Shown piece by piece: positions 42,843 to 51,364 of a DNA stretch of 64,000 nucleotides (its first letter is position 1; every line of letters starts with the position of its first letter). Under the pieces are notes generated by a model that made no database searches, was not told the DNA's origin, and saw only the letters and a list, made by a program, of their open reading frames with translations. The position numbers and the translations under genes were made by a program. The stretch lies in contig NZ_CP101509.1 of assembly GCF_024380015.1 (NCBI RefSeq), forward strand, positions 1,736,001-1,800,000. Reading direction: 5' to 3'. The stretch comes from Photobacterium atrarenae (GTDB taxonomy: Bacteria > Pseudomonadota > Gammaproteobacteria > Enterobacterales > Vibrionaceae).

Positions 42843-42935
42843 TCTGTTGTATAGCATCTATTGTTCATTATATGGAGTCGTTGTTTTGATTTTGTAGCTA
42901 TATAAAAAGTTATAGTGCATTAGGTTTAAAGACAA

Positions 42936-42958
42936 AGCAGCGGTCAATAGCCGCTGCT
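42936..42958 (-). terminator. Terminator of chrA
   Basis: An 8-bp perfect stem (AGCAGCGG with CCGCTGCT) has a 7-nt loop. On the minus strand it is followed by TTTGTCTTT. Confidence 0.7.
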
Positions 42959-42973
42959 CGCTCATAATAGTGG

Positions 42974-44125
42974 TTAGATCGCAATGCTGTATCCACAAAA
43001 TGCCAGGATCAATATCCAAACCGGGCACTGGCGATACTTTAACAGCGCATATCCGATGAATACCGCAACTAAGTCAAACGCAGAAGTTATTGAGGTTTCG
43101 ATGACTGGAGATACGAATGCACTAGCTAACAGGCCAACGACACAAGCATTCACCAAGGTCAATGACAGCTTCAGTTTTGGATGAACCATTAGCGCATGCC
43201 ATGCCGGCAGAAATGCAAACAACAAGAGCCCACCGGGAAGAAAAATGGCCAGGGTCGCCACAGCACTTCCCAGCACAGGACTGTCAGCCATCATCGCAGA
43301 GCCGAGGTAGCTTGCCATGGTGAACATTGGGCCCGGCACCAATTGTGCCGACGCATAGGCACTCAGAAATGTTTCCTGCGTCACCATACCATGCACCAAA
43401 GGTTCCAATAACGGCAGGACCACGTGCCCACCGCCAAAAACAAAACTGCCCGCCTGAAAGAAAGTGTTGAATAAATACGCCCATGGTGACATTGCGGCGA
43501 TCAGCGGTAGCCCGAACAACAACAGGGTAAATACACTCAGTAAGAAAACGTTTGGTCGGATTTTGCTCTGTCGGTTCACCGCTGCTGCATCCGAACCGCG
43601 GCTAAAGGAGATCACGTAACCAAGCAGCGCAGCGCATAATATCGGGACAATCTGCCCTAACAGGCCGGTACTGAAATAAACACTCGCGGCAGTCGCAACT
43701 GCCGTAACCACGGTAATCACATTGGTCAGGTTTTTCTTAGCCATTCCCCATAGCGCATCTGCCACAACAACAACAGCCAACAGTTTCGCCGCATGAATCA
43801 CACTGTCGATCACCGTGTTATCCGCAAATTGATGAGCGCCGATCGCAAGCCCGGTCAGCAACATGAACGATGGAAAAGTAAATCCGAGAAAGGCTGCCAA
43901 CGCCCCCAGATAGCCTGCTTTCGAATAGCCAATATACATACCTAACTGGCTACTGGCCGGCCCAGGCAAAAACTGGCACAAGGCAACCGCCTGAGTGAAA
44001 TCCTGATCACTCAGCCATTTACGCTGCAGCACAAACTCACGCTGAAAATAACCGATATGGGCCGCCGGGCCACCGAAGCTATAAAGCCCGAGGATGAAGA
44101 ATCGATATAAAACCTGTAGATACAT
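42974..44125 (-). CDS. chrA: ChrA family chromate efflux transporter
   Basis: A 383-residue two-half (long-chain) CHR protein of the inner membrane. The first half holds the signature FFILGLYSFGGPAAHIGYFQ and QAVALCQFLPGPASSQLGMY. The second repeats it in altered form (AGSFVFGGGHVVLPLLEP, AYASAQLVPGPMFTMASYLG), as expected for proteins built of two inverted halves. Members expel chromate, often using the proton gradient, though chromosomal homologues may have another anion as natural substrate. It is divergent from a LysR gene 429 bp away, a usual regulator-target arrangement. Confidence 0.88.
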   Translation of the reverse strand: MYLQVLYRFFILGLYSFGGPAAHIGYFQREFVLQRKWLSDQDFTQAVALCQFLPGPASSQLGMYIGYSKAGYLGALAAFLGFTFPSFMLLTGLAIGAHQFADNTVIDSVIHAAKLLAVVVVADALWGMAKKNLTNVITVVTAVATAASVYFSTGLLGQIVPILCAALLGYVISFSRGSDAAAVNRQSKIRPNVFLLSVFTLLLFGLPLIAAMSPWAYLFNTFFQAGSFVFGGGHVVLPLLEPLVHGMVTQETFLSAYASAQLVPGPMFTMASYLGSAMMADSPVLGSAVATLAIFLPGGLLLFAFLPAWHALMVHPKLKLSLTLVNACVVGLLASAFVSPVIETSITSAFDLVAVFIGYALLKYRQCPVWILILAFCGYSIAI

Positions 44126-44554
44126 AATGCCTCCTGTGAGCCTGCATCATAGGACACTCCAGCGAATTGATGAAATCGTTCACCTTGATTAACCAAATTA
44201 ATCACATCGATTTTGCAAAGATCATCGCCGATCAGATGATCATTCTGTACCAACTCAGGTGATAAAATTTAATTACAAAAACCACCAAGCACCATCCCCC
44301 TGGAGAAACAATGGTTATAAATAATTGATTTTAAAGGGTTATTTGATCTATTCCTTGTCAGGAGAATCAGTTAATTGTTCTAAACAAGCGCAGTTTCGCC
44401 TTCGTAAAAACAATATGGGGTCACAGGCTACAAGTAAGGCGCTTGATTTACCGGGTAATATTGATGTGACATTGTCACAGATTTTTTATAGCAGCATTTA
44501 CCGGTTAATAATCAATGGTATAATTTCGACGTCTTTATTATGCGGTTCTCCCTT
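44126..44554. promoter_or_regulatory. Divergent region between chrA and LysR gene
   Basis: No gene is found. A palindrome TGTGAC-ATT-GTCACA (44465-44479) resembles a CRP or LysR-type operator, but with one base less than the standard CRP spacing. A promoter for the LysR gene follows: TTTACC (44497-44502), 16 bp, then a perfect TATAAT (44519-44524). The palindrome lies directly upstream of the -35, where an activator or autorepressor could act. A short inverted repeat GATCAT...ATGATC lies near 44218-44244. Confidence 0.5.
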
Positions 44555-45484
44555 ATGCTAGAAAATCTTCAACAAATGGTGATCTTGGCAACTGTCGGCC
44601 ATGAGCAGAATTTCACCCGTGCAGCCGAGCGGCTTGGGATCTCTAAGTCTCAAGTCAGTAAGCAGATCCGGATACTTGAAGAGCGCTTGGGATGTCAACT
44701 GGTACAGCGGAGTACACGTGCTGTGGCATTGACAGATATCGGTCTGCAGTATTCTGAATATGGTCAGCAACTGCTCGACACCGTCAATGAAGCCGAAGCC
44801 ATGGTGGCAGGTTACCGCAATGAAATTAAAGGGGTGTTGCGGGTAGGTATTGCCCAGTCGTTCGGCAATTCGCACATCACATCTGCCTTGGCTGAGTTTC
44901 AGAAGGCCCATCCGGATCTAGAACTGGAAGTGAGCCTATTCGACCACCGCCCTAACCTGCTGGAAGAAGGATTTGATTGCTGGGTGGCGATACACGAACA
45001 TCCTCCGGAGGGGATGGTTGCCCGCAAGCTCGCGGATTGCCGGTTTGCCGTTGTAGCATCGCCGGAATATATCGCCATGCACGGGACACCAAAGTCACCA
45101 GGTGAACTGCGCAAACATAACTGTATTACCTACCAGAGCCGAGAGCGCAAATATGTGAATTGGGAATTTGTGCGTGATGGCGTTCGCCAATCAATTCGTG
45201 CTCGAGGCAACTATCGGATTGATAATGCGCCAGCCGTCCTTGAAGCTGCCATGTCAGGCCTGGGCATCGCTTATCTGGCAACCTACTTAATCACTGATGA
45301 GCTCGATACCGGAAAACTGGTCCAGTTATTACCGGAATGGGAAGCGGATGTTGAATTGCCGATTTACGCTGTCTATCCGCGTCGAAAGTACCTGGCACCT
45401 AAAGTCCGCTCTTTTATCGATTTTATGTCAGAGCGGATGTCGGTTCCCCCTTATCGAGAGCTCAATCCTATCACCCAGGGCTAA
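44555..45484 (+). CDS. LysR family transcriptional regulator, divergent from chrA
   Basis: About 309 residues from ATG 44555 (the frame extends five codons upstream to 44540). The helix-turn-helix reads VGHEQNFTRAAERLGISKSQ and VSKQIRILEERLGCQLVQRS. The effector domain follows (LRVGIAQSFGNSHITSALAE, FDHRPNLLEEGFDCWVAI, APAVLEAAMSGLGIAYLATY). It belongs to the common CrgA/DsdC-like group with a DR-x-x-LLEEGFD motif. The divergent neighbour chrA is its most likely target; the inducer is not known. Confidence 0.88.
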   Translation: MLENLQQMVILATVGHEQNFTRAAERLGISKSQVSKQIRILEERLGCQLVQRSTRAVALTDIGLQYSEYGQQLLDTVNEAEAMVAGYRNEIKGVLRVGIAQSFGNSHITSALAEFQKAHPDLELEVSLFDHRPNLLEEGFDCWVAIHEHPPEGMVARKLADCRFAVVASPEYIAMHGTPKSPGELRKHNCITYQSRERKYVNWEFVRDGVRQSIRARGNYRIDNAPAVLEAAMSGLGIAYLATYLITDELDTGKLVQLLPEWEADVELPIYAVYPRRKYLAPKVRSFIDFMSERMSVPPYRELNPITQG

Positions 45485-45562
45485 ACCTTCTTCACAAAAC
45501 AGTTGTGGATCTGGTCATTTGTTCTAAACCTAAAGGAGTGTCTTGTAATCTTTGGTTTAGCA

Positions 45563-46102
45563 ATGCCATGTAGCCCGCAACTGTTTCATCGATCCCTCGC
45601 TTTGCTCTTGTGTGGTGTGCTCCTCGCGGCCTGTGGCAAAGAAGGTGACAAGGTCACTGGAAACCCTGTCCGCTCCAGCCCTCATGCGGTACCGCATGCC
45701 AGTATTCTGCTTACTGAGCTGCCGGAAATGCGACAAACCATTTACTTTGAAAAAGACAGCTATGCGCTTGAATCGGACAACCAACGAATACTGGACCCTA
45801 TCGCGATTCGGCTGCGACAGCACCCCGATAGCTATGTCATCGTCATTGGGCACAGCGATGATAGTGGGACTGAAGAAGAGAATATTGTCTTATCTTACGA
45901 ACGAGCTTTTAGCGTCGCGATCTACATTGCATCTGTTTTCGGAGTTGAAGAAGAAAGAATTCAGTTAGTTGCAGCAGGTGAGAGTGACCCGGTCACTGCT
46001 GGAAATACAGAAAAAGAGAGGCAGCAAAACCGACGCGTCGAAGTTCTTGCCCCACAGGTCATTGTCAGAACGCTGAGCCCGACATCAGAGCCCGCTTTTT
46101 GA
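45563..46102 (+). CDS. OmpA-like peptidoglycan-binding lipoprotein
   Basis: About 179 residues from ATG 45563, chosen because it gives a lipoprotein signal ending in LLAAC. An AAGGAG at 45532-45537 lies too far upstream and no start codon follows it in frame, so translation initiation is unclear. After a short linker comes an OmpA domain: QTIYFEKDSYALESDNQRIL, IVIGHSDDSGTEEENIVLSY, and the closing GESDPVTAGNTEKERQQNRR. Its Asp and Arg positions match residues that hold diaminopimelate. The protein probably ties the outer membrane to the wall. A Pal-like role would need the tol genes, which are not here. Confidence 0.8.
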   Translation: MPCSPQLFHRSLALLLCGVLLAACGKEGDKVTGNPVRSSPHAVPHASILLTELPEMRQTIYFEKDSYALESDNQRILDPIAIRLRQHPDSYVIVIGHSDDSGTEEENIVLSYERAFSVAIYIASVFGVEEERIQLVAAGESDPVTAGNTEKERQQNRRVEVLAPQVIVRTLSPTSEPAF

Positions 46103-46112
46103 AAGGAAATGA

Positions 46113-46139
46113 TGGCAGCAGTCATCAAGAGTGCTGCCA
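46113..46139. terminator. Hairpin between convergent genes
   Basis: TGGCAGCA (46113-46120) pairs with TGCTGCCA (46132-46139). T-rich sequence (ACATTTTACTGTTTTTTC) follows on the plus strand but overlaps the end of the acyltransferase gene. Confidence 0.4.
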
Positions 46140-46145
46140 GACATT

Positions 46146-47258
46146 TTACTGTTTTTTCAACGCCGGGAAGGCATACATTTTCTTCAGAATCGCAGCAACG
46201 CCATGCGGCAAGCCGGCCAATTTCTCTGCGAAACGGGCTTTTTCTGAATCGGTTGCCGTTTCATGTTCAATTCCCGCAGCGATATAGTTCGCCGGAAAGA
46301 GATAGTAGTTCGCTGCAATTTGCTGATCAATCGTTTCAGCCAAAGCTTCCGGCGTGTCCGCCGGCGACTGGATCACATCGCCAAAGCTGACGTGGATACG
46401 GCGTTTCTGGCCAACGATTCCCTGCACAATGCTCTCAATATCCTCGAACTCGCCCTTTTCGTAACGACCCAGCGTTTCTTTCTCATAAAGCTCTTTGGCC
46501 TTAGCCACATCACACGGATCATTCTCGTACGAAATCGCAACGGGGACAATCTTCAGGCCAGCCATAAATTCACTGAACGACTGTTTACGTTTCCGGCCTT
46601 CCATATAGAACATTTTAAGGATTGCAGGATCGGTTTTATCATCTCCGTCTTTTGCCCGACCTTCCTTCTGGGCGATCCAGATCGAATTCCCCGTTTCAAG
46701 GGAGTGAGAAATATAACCGGACAATAACCCCAGAGCTTTCATCATCTCTCGGGGTGCTTTCGCCGAACGCTTCACAATAAAGCTTTTATTGAGTCGCATC
46801 AGCTCTGTCGCACAAGGCTTTTTCAGCAGATTATCGCCAATGGCAATACGGACGGTGTTGAAATCATTTTTATACAGGCACCAGTTCACCATGGCCGGAT
46901 CCATCGCGATATCGCGGTGGTTGGAGACAAATAAGTAGGATTGATTCGGATCTAGTTTCTCCAAGCCACTTTGGGTGACACCGTCACATGAATGGTCAAT
47001 CGTCGCTTCCATATAACGTGCAACTTGCTTCTGCACGTCAGCCACTGTCTTCACATTCGACCATTTCCAGATCAGAAAGCGCTTGATTAAAGGGATCAGC
47101 AGCCACCCCAATACACCGGAAAATTGTGGAAAGCGATAGTTCAGAATCGCGGTTGTGAATTCTTTATCATTCACTAGACGCTCAATCGCTTCACTGACCT
47201 CTTCATCGTTGTAAGGTCGGATTTCTTTATAAATGTCGTTATTTGTTTGCACAATCAT
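46146..47258 (-). CDS. PlsC-like glycerolipid acyltransferase
   Basis: A 370-residue acyltransferase. The active-site motif is SNHRDIAMD, with His114 and Asp120; the spacing is one residue longer than the classical HX4D. A substrate-binding block IAQKEGRAKDGDD replaces the usual FPEGTRS, and VPVAISYENDPCDVAKAKEL follows. One hydrophobic stretch near residue 48 (SGVLGWLLIPLIKRFLI) may hold it at the inner membrane. It probably acylates lysophosphatidic acid or a related glycerolipid. The additional ~130 residues compared with PlsC are spread on both sides of the catalytic domain. It is monocistronic. Confidence 0.8.
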   Translation of the reverse strand: MIVQTNNDIYKEIRPYNDEEVSEAIERLVNDKEFTTAILNYRFPQFSGVLGWLLIPLIKRFLIWKWSNVKTVADVQKQVARYMEATIDHSCDGVTQSGLEKLDPNQSYLFVSNHRDIAMDPAMVNWCLYKNDFNTVRIAIGDNLLKKPCATELMRLNKSFIVKRSAKAPREMMKALGLLSGYISHSLETGNSIWIAQKEGRAKDGDDKTDPAILKMFYMEGRKRKQSFSEFMAGLKIVPVAISYENDPCDVAKAKELYEKETLGRYEKGEFEDIESIVQGIVGQKRRIHVSFGDVIQSPADTPEALAETIDQQIAANYYLFPANYIAAGIEHETATDSEKARFAEKLAGLPHGVAAILKKMYAFPALKKQ

Positions 47259-47525
47259 GTTTCATCTGTAATAAAAACCGCGCCATTTTACGCAGATTTA
47301 TCGGTTTGCCCAATGACATGGCTCCAGATCACAAATGGTTGGAGGTCATACCACAATACAATGGATAGATTTCAGGCACCTTACCCCAGTTTTGAGCCTT
47401 GTGTCTGTTGTTAGCGTAGCAATTTCAGCCAAAAAAGCGCCAATTAAGGACAGATACCGGCGGTGTTATTGACGGTTTAGAGAAAACAGAACAATATGTG
47501 CGTGCTTTTTTGCCAGAGACTTACT

Positions 47526-48203
47526 ATGAAACAAGCTATAGAATTTTCGCATACGCTTCAGCAGTTCCTCCACGTAGGCGCTCGTCGTAAGAGCCATATT
47601 TCCTATATGATTGTCGTTCATGAAGGTGCTGCGCTCATCCGGCTGGGTAAACAAGAATTTTTAGTACCCAAAGGCAAAGGATTCTGGATCCCTTTCAATT
47701 GTCTGCATGCCCTGACAGTGCTACCCAGCACACGCTATGACACCGTTAAATTCTCCGCTCGATTGACCACACCACAGTGTCAGGAAGCCGGTTTTTTCGC
47801 TGTAAGTCCATTAATTAAAGCACTGTTAAGTGAGTTACAACGTCACCAAAGCAAGCAAACTTTCCAAACAACACCAGGGGTAGAAAAAAACCTGCTGAAC
47901 GTTATGGCCGATCAAGTCACGGCTCTGGCGGTCCATACAAACGCCATCAGTCCCGACCTGCCGCAGACAGAAATAGCTCAACTTACACGATTAATGAAAG
48001 GTGACAAGATCGCAGAGCCTTCAGCTTTGGATGTGCATCTGGGATGCTCGGTAAATGAGTTTGAAGCATGCTTGACCATGCGTGAAGCCCTGCGCTTGTC
48101 CCGCTCAGGTCGTAAATTGGATCAAATCGCCGAAGCGCTCAATATCTCCCCGCAAACCCTTGTCGCACTCGCACAACCGATCTTGGGCCACCCATTATCT
48201 TAG
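47526..48203 (+). CDS. AraC-like regulator with incomplete DNA-binding domain
   Basis: About 225 residues from ATG 47526. The first ~90 residues form an AraC-type cupin (VHEGAALIRLGKQEFLVPKG, KGFWIPFNCLHALTVLP). The C-terminal part shows one helix-turn-helix-like stretch (MREALRLSRSGRKLDQIAEA, LNISPQTLVAL), but the chain ends about where the second helix-turn-helix with the usual F-x-R-x-F...G...P-x-x-Y/F-R pattern should be. It may bind DNA differently, act on a partner, or be degenerate. The inducer and target are unknown. Confidence 0.65.
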   Translation: MKQAIEFSHTLQQFLHVGARRKSHISYMIVVHEGAALIRLGKQEFLVPKGKGFWIPFNCLHALTVLPSTRYDTVKFSARLTTPQCQEAGFFAVSPLIKALLSELQRHQSKQTFQTTPGVEKNLLNVMADQVTALAVHTNAISPDLPQTEIAQLTRLMKGDKIAEPSALDVHLGCSVNEFEACLTMREALRLSRSGRKLDQIAEALNISPQTLVALAQPILGHPLS

Positions 48204-48247
48204 AGTGGCTCATCGAATGGTCTCGGTGACAATCGCGCCGAGATTCA

Positions 48248-48775
48248 TTATTGGAAAGGGATTTCTACCTGTAAAAACAGATCGTCAAGATTTTCTTCGT
48301 GCCAGCGATAATCAACCCGAAACCTAGCAGAGCGACCATCCTCACCGCCAATACCCAGGCTCATTTGCAGACCATGGTTTCGAATCCATTGCTGCGCATC
48401 TTCAAGGGTCAGTACATCAACATCCTGGTATTTATCCGGCAGCCAAACACCGACGCCATAATAGGCTGATTTCGTATTTGAGGACAATACCGGGGACTCA
48501 CTGTATCCGGACCAATTATCCCAAAATCCTTGTTCGCCCCGTTGTTCCTCCGCCAACGGCATAATTTTCTGGGTCGAGCGTTGACCTGCATCCGGGAAAG
48601 GAATCGCTTTCGCATGGCAAGGTTTTGAGTAAATCACTTGCTCCTGTACTGTCAATTGCAGAGATGCGTTTACAGACACGCTATTACAGCCCTGTGCCCA
48701 CACCATGCCCATGGGCAACAAGCTGCCCCCTAACACGGCGGCATGGAAAATCCACTTACAATTCACCAAACTCAT
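48248..48775 (-). CDS. Exported protein of unknown function
   Basis: A 175-residue protein with a signal peptide ending near MVWAQ. The mature part begins GCNSVSVNASLQLTVQEQVI and has a central Gly/Ser/Asn-rich region (FWDNWSGYSESPVLSSNTKS, AYYGVGVWLPDKYQDVDVL). It ends in two strands (GRSARFRVDYRWH, LDDLFLQVEIPFQ), which suggests a beta-rich periplasmic protein. Two cysteines in the mature part may pair. I recognise no family. It is 22 bp downstream of the nadD-like gene and may be cotranscribed with it. Confidence 0.6.
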   Translation of the reverse strand: MSLVNCKWIFHAAVLGGSLLPMGMVWAQGCNSVSVNASLQLTVQEQVIYSKPCHAKAIPFPDAGQRSTQKIMPLAEEQRGEQGFWDNWSGYSESPVLSSNTKSAYYGVGVWLPDKYQDVDVLTLEDAQQWIRNHGLQMSLGIGGEDGRSARFRVDYRWHEENLDDLFLQVEIPFQ

Positions 48776-48797
48776 GCTTTTCTTACAACACTACAAA

Positions 48798-49337
48798 CTA
48801 CGGTTCCGGGTCATATTGAAAACGGTAACGTTCTCTGTCTTCGAGCATTTTAGCGACTCGTGGGGTCGTTAAATGTGAAACAGGCCTATTATTGACAATA
48901 TTATCACGAATTTGAGTGCTGCGGATATTGACGGTTTCCGGACAGGCGAGTACCTGCCATTGGCTCAAAATCTCTTCTGCCTTAAAGAACTTCTCGAAAT
49001 TCAAAAAGTTATCCGGCCCCACGACAAAAGTCAGTTGGTCAGCCGGCTGCCGCCGCTGCAATTCAGTTAATACGGCAAAAGTCGTGATGGATTCATTGCC
49101 TTTCGCCATCTCCTGCTCCATCCGGGATAACTCAAGATTCGGCAATCCTAGATCAGAAATAAAGGCCTCAACCAGATCACAACGGGCCTCAAAATCGATC
49201 ATCACCTTGCCCCAAGCGTGTGCAAAACTTGGCAACAGCAGTACCCGGTCAAAATGTTTCAATCGCTCCAGTACAGTTTTATGACCTAAACTCGGCGGAT
49301 TAAATGCACTGCCGAAGACGGCAATCGATGCTGACAT
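48798..49337 (-). CDS. NadD-like nucleotidyltransferase with altered HxGH motif
   Basis: A 179-residue protein of the adenylyltransferase fold. The N-terminus reads IAVFGSAFNPPSLGHKTVLE, which is the NadD pattern G-[ST]-F-[DN]-P-x-H-x-x-H with Ser16 in place of the first catalytic His; Gly18-His19 are kept. The second signature is ETVNIRSTQIRD, matching ISST-x-(I/L)-R. True NadD joins nicotinate mononucleotide with ATP in NAD synthesis. Here it is divergent from nadE, which makes the pathway link attractive, but the missing His lowers confidence in that exact activity. A housekeeping nadD may lie elsewhere, as usual near rodA/lipB. Confidence 0.7.
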   Translation of the reverse strand: MSASIAVFGSAFNPPSLGHKTVLERLKHFDRVLLLPSFAHAWGKVMIDFEARCDLVEAFISDLGLPNLELSRMEQEMAKGNESITTFAVLTELQRRQPADQLTFVVGPDNFLNFEKFFKAEEILSQWQVLACPETVNIRSTQIRDNIVNNRPVSHLTTPRVAKMLEDRERYRFQYDPEP

Positions 49338-49520
49338 AGCTAATATGGCCCTTTTTTATACCGATTTTTGATTTATTTGATTTTATCGTTTGTTCAGGAT
49401 TGATCCTCTTAGAGAGTTATCGCATGATTTTGAGAAAGGTTTAATGCCAAGATTGAATTTTTTACAATTCGTCTGGCTATTTGATTAGAAAGCGGGCAAG
49501 GCCCTGAGGATTATCCCACC

Positions 49521-50357
49521 ATGGAACAGCTTATTCGCGCGGAGATGCGCGTTTTACCAGAAATTGATGTCGATTTTGAAATTCAACGCCGTATCAGCTT
49601 CATCCAGAGTAAACTGAAGCAAACCGGTTGTAAATCCCTGGTCCTCGGGATCAGCGGCGGAGTCGATTCAACCTTGTGTGGGCGTCTGGCGCAGCTCGCC
49701 ATCAACCGGTTAAACGATGAAAGCAACTCTCAGGACTACCAGTTCATCGCCGTGCGCCTGCCATACGGTGAGCAGCATGATGAAGACGAAGCCCAACTGG
49801 CGCTTTCCTTTATCCAACCGACCCACTCTGTCAGCGTCAATATCAAGAACGGTGTTGATGGCCTGCATAACAGTACGCTGGAAGCGCTAGAGAGTACCCC
49901 GCTGGCTTCGGAATGCCACCTCAAGCAAGACTTCGTCAAAGGTAATGTAAAAGCACGTGCCCGTATGGTTGCTCAATACGAGATTGCCGGCTTGGTGGGC
50001 GGTATGGTGCTGGGCACCGATCACTCTGCTGAGAATATTACCGGTTTCTATACCAAATTTGGTGACGGTGCCTGCGACTTAGCACCACTGTTTGGTCTGA
50101 ATAAGCGCCAAGTTCGTCTTCTGGCTGCAACCCTGGGCGCGCCGGAAGTGCTTGTACAAAAAGTACCAACCGCAGATCTGGAAGAACTGGCACCGCAAAA
50201 GCCTGATGAGCACGCGCTGCTGGTTACCTATGATCAAATTGACGATTTTCTGGAAGGCAAGCCGGTTGAAGAAGAAGTTGCTGAACGTTTGGTCGAAATC
50301 TATCAGGCAACCCAGCACAAGCGCCAACCGATCCCGACCATTTATGATCAAGACTGA
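49521..50357 (+). CDS. nadE: Ammonia-dependent NAD synthetase
   Basis: A 278-residue enzyme that amidates deamido-NAD to NAD with ATP and ammonia. The ATP-binding P-loop SGGVDS occupies residues 45-50. [48 protein letters not shown] [20 protein letters not shown], and [20 protein letters not shown] are conserved active-site regions of the bacterial homodimeric form. There is no glutaminase domain. Length matches E. coli NadE. A terminator follows. Confidence 0.95.
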   Translation: MEQLIRAEMRVLPEIDVDFEIQRRISFIQSKLKQTGCKSLVLGISGGVDSTLCGRLAQLAINRLNDESNSQDYQFIAVRLPYGEQHDEDEAQLALSFIQPTHSVSVNIKNGVDGLHNSTLEALESTPLASECHLKQDFVKGNVKARARMVAQYEIAGLVGGMVLGTDHSAENITGFYTKFGDGACDLAPLFGLNKRQVRLLAATLGAPEVLVQKVPTADLEELAPQKPDEHALLVTYDQIDDFLEGKPVEEEVAERLVEIYQATQHKRQPIPTIYDQD

Positions 50358-50414
50358 TACCTATCTGAAGCGATATTTTCAGGTATCAGCAGTTTTAAGT
50401 TTTGATATTCAATA

Positions 50415-50439
50415 AAAAAGGGGCGTATAGCCCCTTTTT
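50415..50439. terminator. Bidirectional terminator
   Basis: AAAAAGGGGC pairs perfectly with GCCCCTTTTT around GTATA, between nadE and the convergent HD-domain gene. Confidence 0.93.
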
Positions 50440-50450
50440 GATGTCGCAGC

Positions 50451-50966
50451 TCAGGATGCCTGGGAGCGACTCATTAAATTGTCCAATTCCCACCAAATTG
50501 CTTCACACAGTCCCTGACGATATACGGCCTGCTTAAAGCTCGAATGCTCTTCCTGATACACAGTGAAATAGGCTCTTTTACCATGCAAGCTGGCCCGCAC
50601 ATTCGCGAGCCGATCACAAGCTTTCACGATCAGAGCGATTCTGGCCGCTTCCTCGTCAACATTTAGCGCAGCCAGGCGCTGATGAATTTCCGCTTTTCGT
50701 GAATATCGATCGTCGAGTTTAGCATCACTGATATAGGCAACCGCATCCGCGACGATAGAGCCGAAATCAGCAGCCAGCTCATCCACACTGGTTGGCGTAT
50801 CTTCAATGACATCATGGAGCTGGGCAACAACCATCGCATCAGTCCCGAACGGACTGGCAAGGTGAGAAACCGCTTCAAGGTGGACATAATACGGAACATT
50901 GCCATACATTTGGCCCTGATGCTTGGCTCTGGCTAACGTACGCGCTTTCAAGTACCGATTATTCAT
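50451..50966 (-). CDS. HD-domain protein resembling small alarmone hydrolases
   Basis: A 171-residue single-domain HD phosphohydrolase. Metal and catalytic residues follow the SpoT/MESH1 order: Y-x-x-H at His29 (PYYVHLEAV), His51-Asp52 followed by Glu55-Asp56 in QLHDVIEDTP, then FGSIVADAVAYISD, and a late Asp in VKACDRLANVRASL. In SpoT this domain removes pyrophosphate from (p)ppGpp with Mn. No synthetase, TGS or ACT domain follows, so this is a stand-alone hydrolase candidate; a different nucleotide substrate is possible. It is followed at its 3' end by a strong terminator. Confidence 0.75.
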   Translation of the reverse strand: MNNRYLKARTLARAKHQGQMYGNVPYYVHLEAVSHLASPFGTDAMVVAQLHDVIEDTPTSVDELAADFGSIVADAVAYISDAKLDDRYSRKAEIHQRLAALNVDEEAARIALIVKACDRLANVRASLHGKRAYFTVYQEEHSSFKQAVYRQGLCEAIWWELDNLMSRSQAS

Positions 50967-51083
50967 CCGTCCCCCTGCGTTAAAAACAATAGAAAAAATT
51001 ACGTTTCAAGTGTATTTCAGCCTTGACGAATTTGCTAAGCCCTATTGATACAGTTGAGATTTTACGCACAATTTGATGGAAAA

Positions 51084-51105
51084 ACAGGCACCGCTTGGTG
51101 CCTGT
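51084..51105 (-). terminator. Terminator of yoaH
   Basis: ACAGGCACC pairs with GGTGCCTGT around GCTT. On the minus strand it is followed by TTTTCC. Confidence 0.85.
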
Positions 51106-51125
51106 AAGAGGAACGTCCATCGCTG

Positions 51126-51302
51126 TTAATCAGCGTCTTCGTCGGTTACCTGTGCTTTTTGTTTCGCATCGGCTTCACGAATCTCATTCGCGACCATCAT
51201 AATCGCCTGCCCACTGCTCATCCCCTGAGCCATGAGTTCATGGATTCGTTCAGCGGCTTGTTGCTGCTGCTCGTGCGTCAATGTTGGCGTATTATTCAGC
51301 AT
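51126..51302 (-). CDS. yoaH: YoaH family (UPF0181) small protein
   Basis: A 58-residue protein read on the minus strand from ATG 51302. The core [20 protein letters not shown] followed by [16 protein letters not shown] is the YoaH hallmark. The acidic end (VTDEDAD) is also typical. The function of the family is unknown. It is the only gene between nnrS and the HD-domain gene, is too short for usual ORF cut-offs, and has its own terminator. It overlaps no other likely gene. Confidence 0.88.
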   Translation of the reverse strand: MLNNTPTLTHEQQQQAAERIHELMAQGMSSGQAIMMVANEIREADAKQKAQVTDEDAD

Positions 51303-51364
51303 GACTGTTATTTCTACTCATGAAAAATGGAGCAACATTCTAGGCATAAACCGCTCTAATGTCA

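Noticed and set aside
30845..42918. A single 12-kb genomic island bounded by the GCACTATAA motif
   Set aside because: Ordinary genes such as yciH, the HAD phosphatase and the protease lie inside, the third motif is inverted and imperfect, and no tRNA or att-type target is seen.
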